DNA of 64,000 nt from Blastomyces gilchristii SLH14081 (lineage: Eukaryota; Ascomycota; Eurotiomycetes; Onygenales; Ajellomycetaceae). The position numbers and the translations under genes are program-made. A model generated the notes under the pieces. It worked only from the letters and a program-made list of their open reading frames with translations. It was not told where the DNA came from and did not search any database. Every line of letters starts with the position of its first letter. The first letter of the stretch is position 1. Positions 12,675 to 23,500 of the stretch are shown piece by piece. The stretch is taken from NCBI RefSeq assembly GCF_000003855.2, contig NW_003101650.1, positions 257,054 through 321,053 on the forward strand. Direction: 5' to 3'.

Positions 12675-13334
12675 ATGTCAGACTACGGTGGAGGTGAAGA
12701 CCACGATGATGCTGGGTTAGTAGCCTAATGTGTCACCGTGGCTCACTATCTGGAAATCTTGCGGCTCTGTGTAGCGGCGGATTTATTAAGGCCTTTTGAG
12801 CTCTTAAAACTATGTAGCTAATACTAGACTTCTTACAGATTTGACTATGAACCACCCGAGTACGAGTATATTGATAATGAGCCGGAAGATTTTGTTGAGC
12901 CGGAGCAGACAGAGCATGCCGAAGGTTATGCGATAGTCAATGGCGACGGCCAGCCTGTGCAGAATGGCGAAGAGAACATTGTTTCGGGGGACCCAAACGC
13001 GGGCGCATCCAAAGGAAAGGTCATGCTGCAGCAAAGAGAGAAAAAGGTGCCCAACGATCAGCGGACGACAACTCCCTACATGACCAAATACGAGCGCGCC
13101 CGAGTATTAGGCACACGAGCGCTACAAATCAGGTTAGTTTTCGTGGGCTTACCTATATCGGGGCAAACGATTGTCTCCAGCATACTAACCTGGATTGTCA
13201 GCATGAACGCCCCGATCCTCGTTGACCTCGAGGGAGAAACGGATCCTCTTCAAATTGCTCTGAAGGAGCTTGCTCAGAAAAAAATTCCGCTGATTGTTAG
13301 GAGATACCTCCCTGATGGATGGTAAGCTTGACTC

Positions 13335-13377
<43 letters not shown>

Positions 13378-13451
13378 ATACACGTGGAGCCGTATCTAAC
13401 CAATTTCGTCACCATAGGTATGAGGACTGGACCTGCGAAGAGTTGCTTTAA
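12675..13451 (+). CDS. RPO26: DNA-directed RNA polymerases I, II and III subunit RPABC2 (Rpb6), 162 aa
   Basis: This is the common small subunit that stabilises the largest subunit's clamp in all three nuclear RNA polymerases. Exons are 12675-12715, 12839-13132, 13202-13321 and 13418-13451, and all phases match. The acidic N-terminus ([14 protein letters not shown], then [17 protein letters not shown]) is followed by the conserved core [20 protein letters not shown], then [20 protein letters not shown] and [17 protein letters not shown]. The length is typical of the family. Intron 2 (69 nt) is a multiple of three with no in-frame stop. Intron 3 carries a (TA)n(TG)n microsatellite at 13334-13378. 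The gene shares its promoter region with TFIIIA. Confidence 0.95.
13334..13378. repeat. Compound (TA)n(TG)n microsatellite inside RPB6 intron 3
   Basis: About 8 TA units are followed by about 14 TG units, starting 12 nt after the donor site. The repeat lies wholly within the intron, between GTAAGC and the acceptor CACCATAG. Confidence 0.85.
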
Positions 13452-14487
13452 GCGCGCAGCTTTACTTTTGCTTTCTATTTTTAAATATGTCAGTGTTGAT
13501 TCTGTGTTTTGTTTAATACCGTGATGATTTTCGCATAGCGGGTGGAGTTTGGGTGTTCCTTTGGGTATCGCGTTTACGCCCCTGTGAACCCTTTTCAATG
13601 GGCAGGGGGGGGAAATTGCTTGAAAAGTACAAGGCAAGCGGCTGGACGGTTGCCTTTATAGTGTGGATATAGATATTTCATAGATCTGTATAATGGTTTT
13701 CGCTTCTTTCATTCCCGATATATCAGGGGGCTATGGGCTTGGTTCAAAATGCACGTAGGTATTTCCCATCCTCAGGTGCCAAAATCAATATGCTCGTGCG
13801 ATTCTGATACGATGCGAAATTGTAATCATCGAATTGGTGATACAAAGACCATTATTGAACATTTAAAAATATTACTATAACCCCTCGTCCTCTAACCTAA
13901 CGAGGCTTTGGGATAGGGAGGATGCTAAGGCAGGTAATTAGCCCTAACCCTATCTCACCTCCAACCTCATTCTCAGAAACCACCAACTCCAGTCATCGTT
14001 TTTCTATCTTCACAACCTTCCCCGACGGAAGTTCAATTTTATTATGGGTTCCCACCAACTCTCTGGCGCTGCGAGTCTCGGGATAAATATTGCCAGCCGA
14101 GGACAAATGCTCCTGCTATCGGCCGTGACAGCTCTAGATGGAGTCTTCTCCAAAAGAAACCCCACAGCGTTTACAAGCGTCGCTATCCACGTTTGACCAG
14201 AACCAACTAGCCAAATTCCAGGACAAGAATAACTAAAATGGCGCGGAAAGCAATTCCAGACTTAGTATTTCTATCCTTCCCCATTAATAACTTTTTTCAT
14301 ATATCATTCAGGCATTGCTTTGCTGGGTCCCCTGTTCTGGCGCTCTCACATCCTTGCTTTATGAAGAATACATCCATGGATATCTTCAATAAACAACTTC
14401 GATTTCTTTAAATATTTATTTACTCTTCCTTGGTGAGCCATACCCCGATATCCCGAGGTTCAAGTACTCTCGGTTGGGCCGACGGCT
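13452..14487. other. Intergenic region RPB6-MFS
   Basis: About 1 kb between two genes on the same strand. It holds the RPB6 3' region and the presumed promoter of the transporter. A short CCCTAACCCT match to telomere-like repeat lies at 13942-13951. No coding potential was seen. Confidence 0.55.
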
Positions 14488-15918
14488 ATGGGAGAGCTTT
14501 CTTGCAACAAAATTGGTGCTGCCCTTCCAACGACATGTTCTTCATCATCTGGAGGTATTGAGGTGAAAGAGGAACCTCAGAAGAATAACATATTGTCATT
14601 TGACAATGCCGAGCTCATTTATGATCGCGGCTGGAAAGCATGGTCACAAGTGCTCGCTGCTTTCTTCCTCTTCTTTAACAGCTGGTATATTTAAGACATC
14701 AATTTTTCATACTCCCTCTCCAGGCCCCTGAGAGATCCTGTATATTTGTGAAGCAACCGTAACTAACTGGAAAAGTATGTATAATACAGGGGAATTGTAC
14801 TTACATATGGCAGTTTCCAAACTTACTATGAACAACACCTACTTGCGGATGAGTCGCCATCGACAATAGCATGGATCGGCTCGATACAGTCGTTCCTCCT
14901 GTTATTCGTCGGTGCCATCACGGGCCCTCTGTTTGACGCTGGCTACTCCCGATATCTGCTGATAGTCGGCTGGGCTCTTTATTCGTTTGGGCTAATGATG
15001 ACCAGCATATCTACCACATTTTGGCAGATCATGCTTTCGCAAGCCTTCTGTGTCGGCCTAGGGTCTGGAGCCGTGTTTGTTCCCAGTGTGGCCATTATTC
15101 CGCAGTACTTCAAACGTCGACGAGCACTGGCAAACGGAGTAGCAGCTACGGGTACGGCCCTGGGCGGCGTGGTCTATCCGATAATGTTCAGCCAGCTCCA
15201 ATTGAAAATCGGCTTCGCGTGGGCGACTCGGGTGTTAGGCTTTACCGCATGCGCAACGGGTTTGATAGCACTGTCTTTGCTCCATGTACGGTTCAAGCCA
15301 CAGGAGAAGCGTGCGCTTGTTCAACTCTCGGCATTCAAGGATCCAGTGTTCACCCTCTTCTGCATTGCACAGTTCGTCGGTTTCATCGGTCTCTATAACG
15401 TGGTCGTCCATATACAACCCTACGTAATCGAAAACGGCATAATGAGCGAACACCTTGCCTTCTACCTCGTTTCCATGCTCAACGCCAGCTCCATAATCGG
15501 GCGTATTTTCCCTAATTTCATGGCCGATTACATTGGTCCCATAAATATCATGATCCCCATGACCCTCCTCTCCGGTATCCTGGCTATTTCGTGGATCAGG
15601 ATACACACCACAGCAGGGGTAATCGCCCTAGTAGTCCTCTACGGATTTACTGCGGGCGGTTTCACATCCGTGGGGCCTGTTGTGTTTATGAACATCACGC
15701 CTGATATGCGAGATTTTGGCACCCGCTTGGGAATGTCGTTTGTTTTGTGTTCTCTGGGGTCGTTAGTGGGGACACCTATTGGTGGCGCTGTCGTTCATGG
15801 CACTGGGAGCTATGTGGGTGTGGCAGTGCTGGTGGGCGTCTGCTTTGTTGTCGCCGCTGGGGTCATGATGGTGGCTCGACTCTTGTCAACTGGGCCAAAG
15901 CTTTTCGCATCTGCATGA
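14488..15918 (+). CDS. MFS transporter, monocarboxylate-transporter-like (MCH family), 441 aa
   Basis: Exons are 14488-14684 and 14790-15918, joined in phase 2 (AGC TG|G). Branch point AACTAACTG precedes the acceptor. The hydrophilic N-terminus of about 50 residues is followed by DRGWKAWSQVLAAFFLFFNSW, then GIVLTYGSFQTYYEQHLL. This is the fungal monocarboxylate-type pattern of a first membrane helix followed by a GxFQxYY motif. About twelve membrane helices can be counted, with a charged central loop (KRRRALANG after helix 4) typical of MFS proteins. The family carries small acids across the plasma membrane, but many fungal members do not transport lactate or pyruvate, so the substrate is unknown. 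No biosynthetic cluster surrounds it. Confidence 0.85.
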
Positions 15919-16514
15919 TGGGATGGTAGTTACAGGTTTGTAAAGTTCAAATTGGAGTGTTCGTGACTGATTACTTCCAATGCAGCAATTCGCAAAATAC
16001 GCATTTCCTTTTTTACATCAGCATTGGACTGGGGTCTGGGTGTTGAGAATATTTTATCTGGGTTGGTCATTGGCATCTTCGCACATATTATACGATTTGG
16101 CTGTACATACCTCACTCATAGCGCCTTTCTGCATGTCTTTTCACGTTTCCTCTGCATATACGTTGAGTTTATATGGCTTTATCGCTGCAAATATAATCCT
16201 ATTCTCTTGACACAGAGCGACGTCTCATCAAACCCCTTGTCTTCATTTTTCTGTTAAGGCCTTTAAATACCAGCATATAGGTGGCCATACGCGAGGCATT
16301 ATTCGTCTGGGCAAAGGAGGAGTTGTAAAATGGTTTAGTGCATGTAAACTCCAGGTAACTAGCTTCATAAAGTTGTAAACTCCCTCCTCCCTAACAAAAT
16401 CAACTCTAGCTCACTTCCAAGAAAGATCACAGTGATAAGTAACCACACACTCAATAAATCTGGCATGTCAAAGGACGTAAAGTAAGAAGTTTTATTGTGG
16501 CATACAATTTCATT
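15919..16514. other. Convergent intergenic region MFS-NAA20
   Basis: About 600 bp between the stop codons of two converging genes. Only short frames are present and none has coding character. Confidence 0.55.
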
Positions 16515-17377
16515 TTAGTAAACATCTTCCGGGCTGACCAAAAAGTTCTCCCCGTTCTCACGGGTATGTTTGAGCTCTTTATCTCGACTGAGGGGCTTTC
16601 GCATATCGAACGCATCTTCCCCTTCCTCCGACATACCCGTTGGGTCGTCACTGTAATAATTAACCACCCGTCTGAACACGGAGTATCTGAGAAGCACAGG
16701 AAAATATGAAGTTAGCGAGAGGAAACAAAGAGTGACAAAGATCATAGAAACAGCAGAGCGGAAAAGGTATCGACATACCCCATCCCTTTATACATTCCCA
16801 CCGCAATCGTATTGCCCGCCCGCACATATAAATCCACAAACCACGCATCATTTCTATCAGACGCCCGCTCCAGGCTCTCTGTCAGCCGGCGTGCATGCCC
16901 CAATCTGCGCCAAGCTGGTGCAATAGTTAATACTGTAATGTGGCCATGCCATGGTGTGTAGTGCTCCGAGTGTCTCATTGAGGCGCGTTGAGATTCAAGC
17001 TTGCTCATTACTATGTTTTTTGACGAAAGCAAAAGAGAATTTAATAGTCAGTTCAGCTCGATTTGTACACTGAGGAAATTCAGCTTCCACGAAACCCTGC
17101 AGCAATTGGTGGACGCTTCTTTCTTTCTCTCCCTCTTTTCTGTTCTCTTCTTTCATTTATTTCTTCCTTCCTTTTCTATTTGTTTCTTTTAGATCAGAGC
17201 AAACGTACTATAGCCTATTATCTGGCCGTCACGATCTTCCACGACGTTGAAGAGCGACGGCCATTTCATTAGGTAGGTGAGGTAGAAATGGAGGTCATAG
17301 TTTTCTGTCAAAGCATCAAGGTTGGTGAGGTTGAGGGAGAAAAGGTCGGCGGGGGTCATGCGCCGGATGGTGGCCAT
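16515..17377 (-). CDS. NAA20: N-terminal acetyltransferase B catalytic subunit (NatB, Naa20/Nat3), 190 aa
   Basis: NatB acetylates nascent proteins that begin Met-Asp, Met-Glu, Met-Asn or Met-Gln, on the ribosome together with an auxiliary subunit. Exons are 17377-17209, 17010-16779 and 16686-16515, phases consistent. The N-terminus is MATIRRMTPADLFSLNLTNL, followed by NYDLHFYLTYLMKWP. The GNAT fold appears as GYIMSKLESQ, HGHITVLTIAPAWRRLGHAR (the R/Q-x2-G-x-A acetyl-CoA loop, here RRLGHA) and AWFVDLYVRAGNTIAVGMYK. The C-terminal tail is acidic, ending NFLVSPEDVY. The length matches the family. It lies head-to-head with the next gene across 828 bp. Confidence 0.93.
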
Positions 17378-18205
17378 GGTCGACTCGACGCGTTATATTC
17401 TGCTAGTTATGTGTTTAGAGCTTCGTGCATATATAGTATTAATTTAATGGAAGCTGATGTTGAGTTGAGAGCTGGTATGGTATGGGAAGATTGGGTTGCG
17501 GAGTGCGCGATTCTGTTAATTAAATATGATCTCCCTCGGCTTGGATATATCGCAAGCTTCTCTGCGTAAAAAAAACCTTCCGACATCAATCAATCGATAA
17601 TCAATAATAATAAAAGCCGTTTGAGTGAAACAACCACAGTTCAAGGTTTATTAATATTCAGTAAAAATATTTAGCTCGCCGCGAAATCACGGGACCGACC
17701 AGTCCCAACTCGGCAAAATGTCAATAACCATCCAAGAACAACACCATGGATAAATTGATAAATAAAATAAACAGAATAACCCCCGCTGCTATTCGGTGCT
17801 CTGTTTCCTGTCATCGCCCTCCATGTGGCACAGAGAACCGCTTTTTGGATACACACGCTTTTGACGAGCACCCCGCGCCGTATTCGCGTCTTCCTATTGC
17901 TTATGTGCTGGCCACGATATCAAACTAAACAAGCCCTGCCTTCATTTCCGCAACTACGCCCAGTCCAATCCGTGCCCGACGCCGCATGGCTGACAGGGGA
18001 ATGCTCTAAAGACAGGACGAGAAAATAGGAAATAAATACTGGAACAAAAAGCGAGACTATTTTTCGATACTCTTATATCAAATAATCGCCGTTCAACACT
18101 TCTACCTTTAAATGCGCGTACAACCTGCAATTCCCCCTCCTGTCATTAGCTGCCACCCCAGTCTTGCCGTGTCTCACTAAATATCTCATCCCACATTCTA
18201 CCGAA
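17378..18205. promoter_or_regulatory. Divergent intergenic region NAA20 / unknown gene
   Basis: 828 bp contain the promoters of both flanking genes. The sequence is AT-rich near 17560-17780. No clear operator or TATA element was recognised and no gene is seen. Confidence 0.45.
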
Positions 18206-19586
18206 ATGCCTCCGCTCTCTCCTATTTCGCCGCCTCGAAGGCGTGGAAACCCGTCCCACCTAGACCTTTCGTCTGTCTCTTCCAACAATGCTTTGACACC
18301 AAATGGCCTCGGCCACAGTCCTCTACACTCACCGCTAACCCCGAGATATTCCGTTCCACTATCGCCGATGAGTCCTCGTCGACGCAGCTCAGGGGCGATG
18401 GATAAGTCTGCGAGATTTTCTGCGGAGTTTACTGCCCCGGAGGACTCAGGAGGAGGCGGACTAGGGAATTTAGCTGACGAACTAGCAGATGCTTGGGACG
18501 AGGACGGTGAAGGCGAAGAAGGAGAAGAAGACTTATCAGAGTTCCAGGAGGGAAATGACCACATGCAAGTACATGAAGAGGAGGACGATACGTCTTCTAG
18601 GTCAACACATAATACCGTGAGTGATCCAGGGAATCAACACTCGGGGGACGAGGAGTCAAATCGCAATAGTTTGCAGATTCCGAAGCAGAAATCAAAATCA
18701 GGACAGTATCAAAAACACCGTCGGCATGAACCTTCGTATGATGGTTCAGATTACGGTAATGACTCGGATTTTGAGGAGCCTGGTGATCTTTCTCCTGGAT
18801 TAGAGAAGCAAATGGCGGGGGTTGAAAATCTTGTTCGATGGAGCATGGGAGACAATCTGCCTTCCGGCAACATTGTTGACCGAGTTGTCGAAAGCTTGCG
18901 GGATCTAGGCGGCCAGAGCGGGATTGAAAATAACGCTACTAGGTATGTAGAGCATCGTCTTTTTTTCCTCCTTGATTAATGTGTACTGCTCAACATTGGT
19001 ATATGCTCGAAGCACTTTTCTTTGCTAACAAGCCATTCAAAGACTGATTACGGCACATGCATCCCTCGCCTCGCATCTAACCTCCCAAACACGCGCATTG
19101 CAAACCCTCACCCATCCGCTCCTCTTCTCTCCGTTCCCCACCCTATCCTCTGAAGCAATAGATGACCTCGTCCCCCTGATCGATGACATTCTACCAAACC
19201 TCCCGTTCCCCGTGCGGCAATCCCCACATAACCAGGAACCCCAAACTTCACATGACGACCCCCTCCTGTCTCTCCGAGCGCTCCTCTCCCAAACATCTGA
19301 TCTCACCCACGATCTTCGGGCTCTCAATGATACCATTCACGAATCCCGCCAGCTTACCTCGGCAGCAGCACGACGGCTGAAATCCGTACGTGAACTAGTC
19401 GCAGATATGCGTCGGGAAGAAGAGCAGCGAGAGGAGGGGACAAGATGGATTGAAAAGGGAGAGTGGGATCGGCGATTACAACAACGAGAAGCCGGGCGGG
19501 TGTGCGGAGATGTGGTGAGCGGGTTTGAAGCTGTATGTGGAGAATGGAGGGCCCGACTTTTTGGCGCCGAAGTTGCCGCTGCATAA
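18206..19586 (+). CDS. Unrecognised Ser/Pro-rich, acidic, coiled-coil protein, 426 aa
   Basis: Exons are 18206-18942 and 19043-19586. The 100-nt intron has donor GTATGT, phase 2. The chosen ATG starts MPPLSPISPPRRRG. The first 75 residues contain many Ser-Pro/Thr-Pro sites (LSPISPP, LTPNG, LTPRY, LSPMSP), as in proteins regulated by cyclin-dependent or MAP kinases. An acidic stretch follows (AWDEDGEGEEGEEDLSEF), then a Ser/Asn-rich segment. The C-terminal half looks helical: LEKQMAGVENLVRWSMGDNL, then SLASHLTSQTRALQ, DLRALNDTIHESRQLTSAA and VRELVADMRREEEQREEG. The architecture suggests a scaffold or cytoskeletal/kinetochore factor, but I do not recognise the family. Confidence 0.78.
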
Positions 19587-20013
19587 TTGATCTATATACT
19601 TTTTTGTTCTCTACTCCCCCCTAATTTTCGATATTTGTCTTGGTCTCAACCCTGTTCAGTTCCCTCGTTTTACTATTTGTTTTTCCGTTGGCCTCGTCCA
19701 TTGGCCGTTTCCTTATATACGCGCATAATGTCCCCTCGCAATGGTTGCACACATAGACATGTTCCCTGGATCTTTAGAATTCCCTTGTCGGAGTCCATAC
19801 GTTTTGTATCCTATTTGTTTCCTTATATACATCCCCCTTTCCTGCGCTCGCCTCACAATCTACGCAGCGTATACCCTTAGAAAGGAGCCAAGAACCCTCT
19901 TGCAATAGAAACAATTCATTTGACTATAATTTTTGGCAATAGCTCACTCATATTACGATGCATCCAACAAACAATGCCCTATGTGCATGTATGTATGGAC
20001 ATACATCTATCTA
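19587..20013. other. Convergent intergenic region
   Basis: 427 bp between stop codons of the preceding gene and the HET gene. It is T-rich at the left. Nothing further was identified. Confidence 0.5.
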
Positions 20014-22502
20014 TCATGCAAGCATAACTACCTTCCACTCCCGCGACACCTTCACCCAGTCGACGAGGAATACCCAGCCAAGCTGACAACGACGTGCAAT
20101 ATTCCCATCCCACGCGATCATCAGCACGTTCACAATAGGAACCTTGTCTAGTGCGTTGCCATCAGCGTCAACATAGTTTTTCAGTCCAAGTTCTTTACTT
20201 GAATACGGCATAATTCCTATTCCAGATAACGAAAGCGCAATGAACTCGAACTTGGTGCTCGGTGCTGTGCTGCTTCCGGGCGCTTTCGCTCGTGCGTGTT
20301 CTTCTCTGAGTTGCTCCGCATCCCCGCAGAGCTCCCCGATTCGTTCTCCTGACGAGTTGGTGATGTTAAAGGAGTATGAAGGCTTCGGTTCTAGGTTGAA
20401 AATTGCAGCTTGGGCTTTTGTTGCTATTATTCCCGCGAGTTTTGGATTTATGCCCTGCGTAATCGCCCCTGGCAGTGGTAATTCGCTCAGCTTGAAGGTC
20501 GATGGCATCACGTCAATACAGAAGTTGTGATAATCTTTCCACCGCTTATTGAACATTTCACGGACGGTTACAAAGTTGTCAGTCCTTAGGGAGAAAGGCA
20601 GGGACGCGTTTCTTTTGTCTCCCAAACATCCTTCTATACAAGCAATAGCCATATACACCTGCCAGTCGTCATCCGGACCATGGGAGTCATGGCAGACATT
20701 GAAAGCCTCGATGACAGACCCGGAACCAGCTGGGACAGAGGTAGGGCGGCTTATACTATACCACGGCACTAAAGTCCCATAGAAGCCCGTTGCTTGGTAG
20801 TGCACTTGATCTTCAGCCAGGCCCATAATTGATGACCATGACCATGTGGGTAAAACCAGACCCTGAGCAGTTTCCAGGCGCGTTATTGGGTTTTTACCAA
20901 TGTTGGCATACCATAATAGAGCACGGTCAAAGTCAACTCGAGGTAACCCATTTATCATCATCCTCATCCTCATCGAATCAATATTCTTGTTATTATATAA
21001 CGACTTAGAAATACCATACAAGGCTTCGTATGCGTCGGAGCGAAATGTGAGCTTTCGGGAAGAATAATGCCTGAGATGCCGCGCAAAGGATCGAAAGGTG
21101 GACTCATCGTCCGAGACAACCAGCCTGCTCGAGATGAGATCGTCACGACTTCTTTCGCCATTGAACATATCCTCATGGCTCATGGACCGTTCACATTCGA
21201 AGAATGCCCGCATATTTGTGAAATAGAGCCGTCTTCTCGAAAGAACTGCTTCCTGGTATGTCCACCCGCGCGTGTCCCACACGTTAAGGGGGTCATCCTC
21301 AACTTCACGAACGATATTCGTAATTCGCAAACCAAGTATGTCTTCGCTATGCTGGACTGCCTTTCTCTTCACACGGCTAACACCGGGGATCCCAAAATCC
21401 ATGCTGTCGCCGTAGGCGGCTATAAGCACTATCTGCGCAGAGGAGAAAATATCGTCCATTGCCTCGATCTGGGCTTCCTTATCCCCTACGTCATCCTGGA
21501 TTATGCAAAGCCGGTCTACCCACAGGTACCTCTGGCCCATTTGAAGGCAGACTGTGATTGCATCTTCAATGGTCCTCGGCATTGTTGATGAAGGGAGGCC
21601 TCCATCTTTCTTCATTCCATCAACCGTTGCACATGTGGCTGCGAGCAGGGACGATGGTTTTGCGCCCCATACATAGCTGAGCCCAACGAAACGACGAATA
21701 TCGCTTCGTTCAACAAGGCATCGTCTAATAACGTCGATGACTCGAAAGCCCTTGGGTAACGAGGAGCCTTGCGCAGCGGTGACATGCTGTTGGCATTCGC
21801 TATGTGTGCTATAGCATTCGTTTATTTTGTCCTCCAAACGAGGCCAGAATAATACCTCTCCCACACGTGGGATGTGCGAGCCGCCTTTGCTCTTGATTAG
21901 CAAAGAAGTCTGCTACCATTTATCCATATATTAGGCTTACCTTCTCTAATCTCATCGATGTGAACATCGCCAACCCAAATATTCGACACTCCATCTCCAT
22001 CGGAATAACTGACGTAAATATCCGCCGAAGGAACCCCTGATACCCCAGACTGCGAGTCATCGCTTTGGGGAGGCCCAAGGTAGAGGACAATATCATAGTT
22101 TCTCGCCCCTTTCACTTCTGCTATCCGCGTAGAACTAAGCCCAACCGCAACCATATGTTTCATGAAAGCACACAGTGAACATTCCCTTTTTCTCTTCCTT
22201 GAGACGATATTATTATTGCTACCATGGCGTTCTTCCTCCAGCAACCCTCTACGCAGAGGAAACAAAAACCTAGAACGAATATTGGGTTTGATGCAATTTA
22301 CGAGATGTCTTAATCGTATGTGGCTGCAGAAATCACATATATCCAAATCTTGTGCTTCCTTGTCCCGAGGGTTGGTGGGGAGAGAGCAAGTGGAGGAGCA
22401 TGGCTGGTGAAATAGTTCATAGCGTTCTTGGGGCGTTGGCTCAGAGTCGTTCTGCGTGTAGTAGAATAAAGAAGACTGACAGAGATGGCATTGCTCATCC
22501 AT
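20014..22502 (-). CDS. HET-domain (heterokaryon incompatibility-type) protein, 810 aa
   Basis: Exons are 22502-21941 and 21884-20014. The 56-nt intron has donor GTAAGC and branch TGCTAAT, phase 1. The N-terminus has Cys pairs (CHLC, CDFC, CSLC) that may bind metal. The HET domain begins about residue 253 with RFVGLSYVWGAKPSS and continues through TIEDAITVCLQMGQRYLWVD, LCIIQDD, IFSSAQIVLIAAYG and the CERSMSHE region, typical of the family. HET proteins mediate non-self recognition between fungal strains and trigger cell death. Many are orphan paralogues, so a role in incompatibility here is inferred from the domain alone. Both exons are intact with no decay. Confidence 0.88.
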
Positions 22503-23500
22503 TAATTATTCTGTGGAGGGGGGTGTATCTATATACTTTCCAGGAACAGACAAACAAATGGTTATATTATATTGAGGGGCGTGGAAAATCTTCAAGAACA
22601 AAACCGTAACTATGTTATTATTATTTAACGGTTCTGCAGTTATCCGTAAACCCTGGCCAATTGTCGTTAAGCTCCCTTACATGATCTAATCCGTCAACTA
22701 CGCTACGCCCCGTGTATTTATATTTTCTCAAACCACCTACAAGACAGACGAACGAACGTGAAGAATTGGGAAGTATAAGAAAAATTAGAGAAACAAACCA
22801 TTTACTGTGTAGGACCGTTAAAATAGAGCCAAATTTTCAATGGTCAATTACAGCCTACAAATATAATACTGGATTTGAATTAACGAATGGAGAGAGAAGG
22901 ACATAAAACAGATGGCTACCGCTGCAGTTAGAGAGATAGGGAAAGAAAAAAGACAACGAGAATTAAAGAAATCAAAATCACAGGAGATATCCAGCACCAG
23001 TGATTGGAGATAAACAAGCAAAACGACAGAACGACAGAGAAGGAAACACGTAAAAAATAATAACTCAGGACAAAAAATTTGTTCTTTTTATCATTCAGCT
23101 TGCTTTACATGGCCTAGAAAGCCGGGGGGCTAGCAACTTCATCATCTCATCGATCTCATCTCATCGCTATTTTTTCGTCTCTTGAAAGGGACGTTTGGGG
23201 GAGGTTGGGCTCGATCGAATGGGCAAACAAGATATGGAAAAGTGAAACCGAAGAGAAGGAAAAGAGGAACTTAAGAAAAATTTCAAGGCAAAACAGAGGA
23301 CGAAAAAGTGATATGTGAAAAAGATACTAAAAATATTAAGTCACCCGATTTCCTTTGTCTCGCAAATAAAGAGAGAAAAGGTGACATGCAAAACATCTGA
23401 AAAGGTAAGTTAAAAAAGCGACTAGATGAAACGTAAAATGGATAACTCCTGCACATCATCCTCTCGCCCTGTCGTATCATCAATCCATCACATTTCCCTA
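22503..23500. other. Intergenic region between eIF3a 3' end and HET gene
   Basis: About 1 kb holding the eIF3a 3' region and the HET promoter (both genes on -). A-rich on +. No coding feature was seen. Confidence 0.5.

Noticed and set aside
13942..13951. CCCTAACCCT as an interstitial telomere
   Set aside because: Fewer than two repeat units. Too short to distinguish from chance.
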